64,000 nucleotides of DNA from Antedon mediterranea (lineage: Eukaryota > Echinodermata > Crinoidea > Comatulida > Antedonidae). Location: the NCBI RefSeq assembly GCF_964355755.1, contig NC_092674.1, positions 20,052,001 to 20,116,000 on the forward strand, in the 5' to 3' direction. Position numbers and translations under genes: made by a program. Position 1 is the first letter of the stretch, and each line of letters starts with the position of its first letter. Positions 62,188 through 64,000 of this stretch are shown piece after piece. Below the pieces are notes generated by a model. That model had not been told where the DNA came from and ran no database searches. It saw nothing but the letters and a program-made list of their open reading frames with translations.

Positions 62188-62290
62188 CAGCGTAGAATAA
62201 ACGGACGCCATTTCTGTTTGCTATTTTATCACAGAAAGTCCGTTTTTAAAACCGCTCTTACATTCTTTGGAAAATATCGATAAATGTATA
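62168..62290 (+). repeat. Direct repeat R4, right copy
   Basis: tttattcgatatctatgaca, gcgtagaataaac, gacgccatttctgtttg; matches 55402-55520. The similarity weakens but seems to continue to about 62350. Confidence 0.65.
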
Positions 62291-62639
62291 ATGTTAAACA
62301 TGATAAGATACAAAAAGAAGAACAGAACATTATTTTAAAAAGGCACAGCTACTGTTAGTTAAGAATATCTTTTATCTATTTTTTATCTAGGCCTAAATTA
62401 TACATTTTATTTTACAATTTTTATAAGCTCCACTTTGATTATGATTATCCAACATCCAATTCACAACACGCACCACTAACGCTGTTTAATACATACAGTG
62501 TATACATTTATGTATTCGTTAACATTATTCTGTATTCACAATCACACACATGTGCTTATCTGATTCGTCAGTTCTTTATCTTTTGTTTACTGTTGTGATA
62601 TTCTGCAGCTGTTGCTATCTGAGTTGTGAAAACACAATA

Positions 62640-62748
62640 ATCTCCTCCCATTATCATATTTTATTGATTTGGTTGGAAATTCCGGTTTTCGCCATTTCTT
62701 CTTTCGCTTTCATAATGTTTGGTCGCAGATGACAATTTCTTAATATAC
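62640..62748 (+). other. Possible 5' untranslated exon of the Mab-21-type gene
   Basis: A strong donor (GTAAGT at 62749-62754) follows taatatac, 580 bases before the acceptor of the coding exon at 63331. The only ATG near it (62714) meets a stop after five codons. The left border is unknown and the assignment is an inference. Confidence 0.35.
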
Positions 62749-63330
62749 GTAAGTAACACAATTTCCTTTTAAACAACTGTTAGTGTTCCTGTTATTTTAT
62801 TTTTTTATATAGTAGTTAGATTGTTACCTAGTTGTTTGAAATTTACGAATTGTATTTGTATGAGGAGCTTGATGATCCCGCCTCAGATTTGCAGATCAGA
62901 TCAAAGTTATGTTTAAATTTTGAAATCATTTTGAATTAAATAACACAACATTAACACTCATTCTTATGCTTAATGCAACACATCATAAACACAACCACAA
63001 AGTAAGTAGTATACGTGGCAGGAAACACAAAACAAAATCCCCATGGATAAGAGCCAGTGTTACCCTAATGGATGAATGAAGAACTATATCATTATTAGAT
63101 CGATAATTATTAGTACATTTTGAAATTATGAGTATTCTCATAATGTATGGTTTTTAATGTAGAATAAATATTAACGAATGAATGGGAAGAAAAACATGGT
63201 AGTTCATGTCTTCTGCGCCTGTTCACAACAATAATGTGAATCTAAATTAAGGCCACACAATTTGCATATTGTTGTGTCACTGGGCCAAGCAGTTATCTCT
63301 TTTGATACAGTTTTAATCATTGTTTTTCAG

Positions 63331-64000
63331 GTGCATATGTTAAAGTCAAGTTATATGATACAATTCATGTGATGGCAGACAGTATGAGTATCAAACAAAT
63401 GATGGATGAGGTTGCCAATGAGTTAATTGTATGTAAAACAAATGCAAGATTGGCTCAAATATCTCATTTAGCGATTATGGAAAAGGCACTTAACACAGAT
63501 AAAACATTATTTAAACACACATTTTGTACTGGCAGTTATTCTGAAGGAATGCCTGACTACATTCGCAGTGATGTGGACGAAATGTACGTGTTATCCTTTG
63601 GTAATGTGGTTTGGCAGGCTTCGAATGAAAATAAAACATGCACAGCACCATTTGTTGCTGAAATATATCCAGATGAACCAGCATATTTGAAACTTAAATT
63701 AGCTGATGGGATATTCCAAGAAGAAAGGTTCTTTGATGAACATAGTTATTTCAAGAGCAGTAGTTTTATGAAATGGGCTTTGGTGGCGACTCAGTTTTTT
63801 ACTGAATCTGAATGTGAAATAAATGGTCCATCTGTAACACAGACACATACATTTGAGATGTCTGAAACAGAAATGCGTGATAAAGTATTGTGCTTTTCAT
63901 GTGACTCATGGCCATCTAGTACTGACGATTATTTTACTAGACAGAAGCAGAGTAACTGGCCATCGCAAGCTATATTAAAAGAGATACGGCGTCTAGATTG
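63331..64000 (+). CDS. Mab-21 / cGAS-like nucleotidyltransferase, 5' coding exon, runs off right edge
   Basis: The exon starts after the acceptor tgtttttcag (63321-63330) and stays open to the window end. First in-frame Met is at 63372 (MADSMSIKQMMDEVANEL), giving at least 209 residues; an upstream coding exon cannot be excluded. The nucleotidyltransferase signature is complete: G54-S55 in TGSYSEG, then eleven residues, then D67-V-D69 (SDVDEM), i.e. GS-x11-DhD. Downstream are Mab-21 domain hallmarks: YPDEPAYLKLKL, NGPSVTQTH, and DSWPSSTDDYFTRQKQSNWP. Members of this superfamily include cGAS and invertebrate cGAS-like receptors that make cyclic dinucleotides on sensing nucleic acid, but also developmental Mab-21 proteins without known catalysis. 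The intact acidic pair is compatible with catalysis; ligand and product are unknown. Confidence 0.88.

Overview
The window reads as nuclear DNA of an animal, most likely a marine deuterostome invertebrate and probably an echinoderm. That placement is an inference from AT-rich sequence, small exons with ordinary GT-AG introns, protein-coding genes close to vertebrate counterparts, and very frequent use of the palindrome TAGGCCTA. No search was run. Gene models were built by hand from splice signals, reading-frame phase and family knowledge, and in all seven gene models the exon phases close without a frame break.

Layout. 1-5270 (minus): 5' two thirds of RSF1, running off the left edge inside its PHD finger. 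7308-10052 (minus): a complete secreted protein with a C-type lectin domain followed by a PAN/apple-like domain. 11822-13792 (plus): a short SPRED-type gene holding the Sprouty domain, with no EVH1 domain visible. 16933-23241 and 35055-43349 (both minus): two tandem copies of an AIFM2/FSP1-type NAD(P)H:quinone oxidoreductase with matching intron positions but different N- and C-termini. 48412-51946 (minus): a complete BLZF1 (golgin-45) gene. 63331 to the right edge (plus): the start of a Mab-21/cGAS-like nucleotidyltransferase gene with its catalytic motif intact.

Much of the rest is mobile or repeated DNA: a Penelope-like retroelement bounded by 331-bp inverted repeats (25552-29988); an element with about 500-bp inverted ends lodged in intron 2 of the second FSP1 gene and filled by a 30-bp satellite with an 864-bp higher-order duplication (38826-43175); two decayed L1/Tx1-type LINE copies and a further reverse-transcriptase scrap (55994-62187); several foldback MITEs, one family flanked by TTAA; tRNA-derived SINEs, two of which carry nested insertions; and 43-bp, 54-bp and 55-bp tandem arrays.

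The genes do not form one pathway. The most biologically suggestive items are the FSP1 tandem pair (ferroptosis and quinone redox defence, with different predicted targeting), the SPRED gene lacking EVH1, and the cGAS-like gene at the right edge (possible innate sensing).
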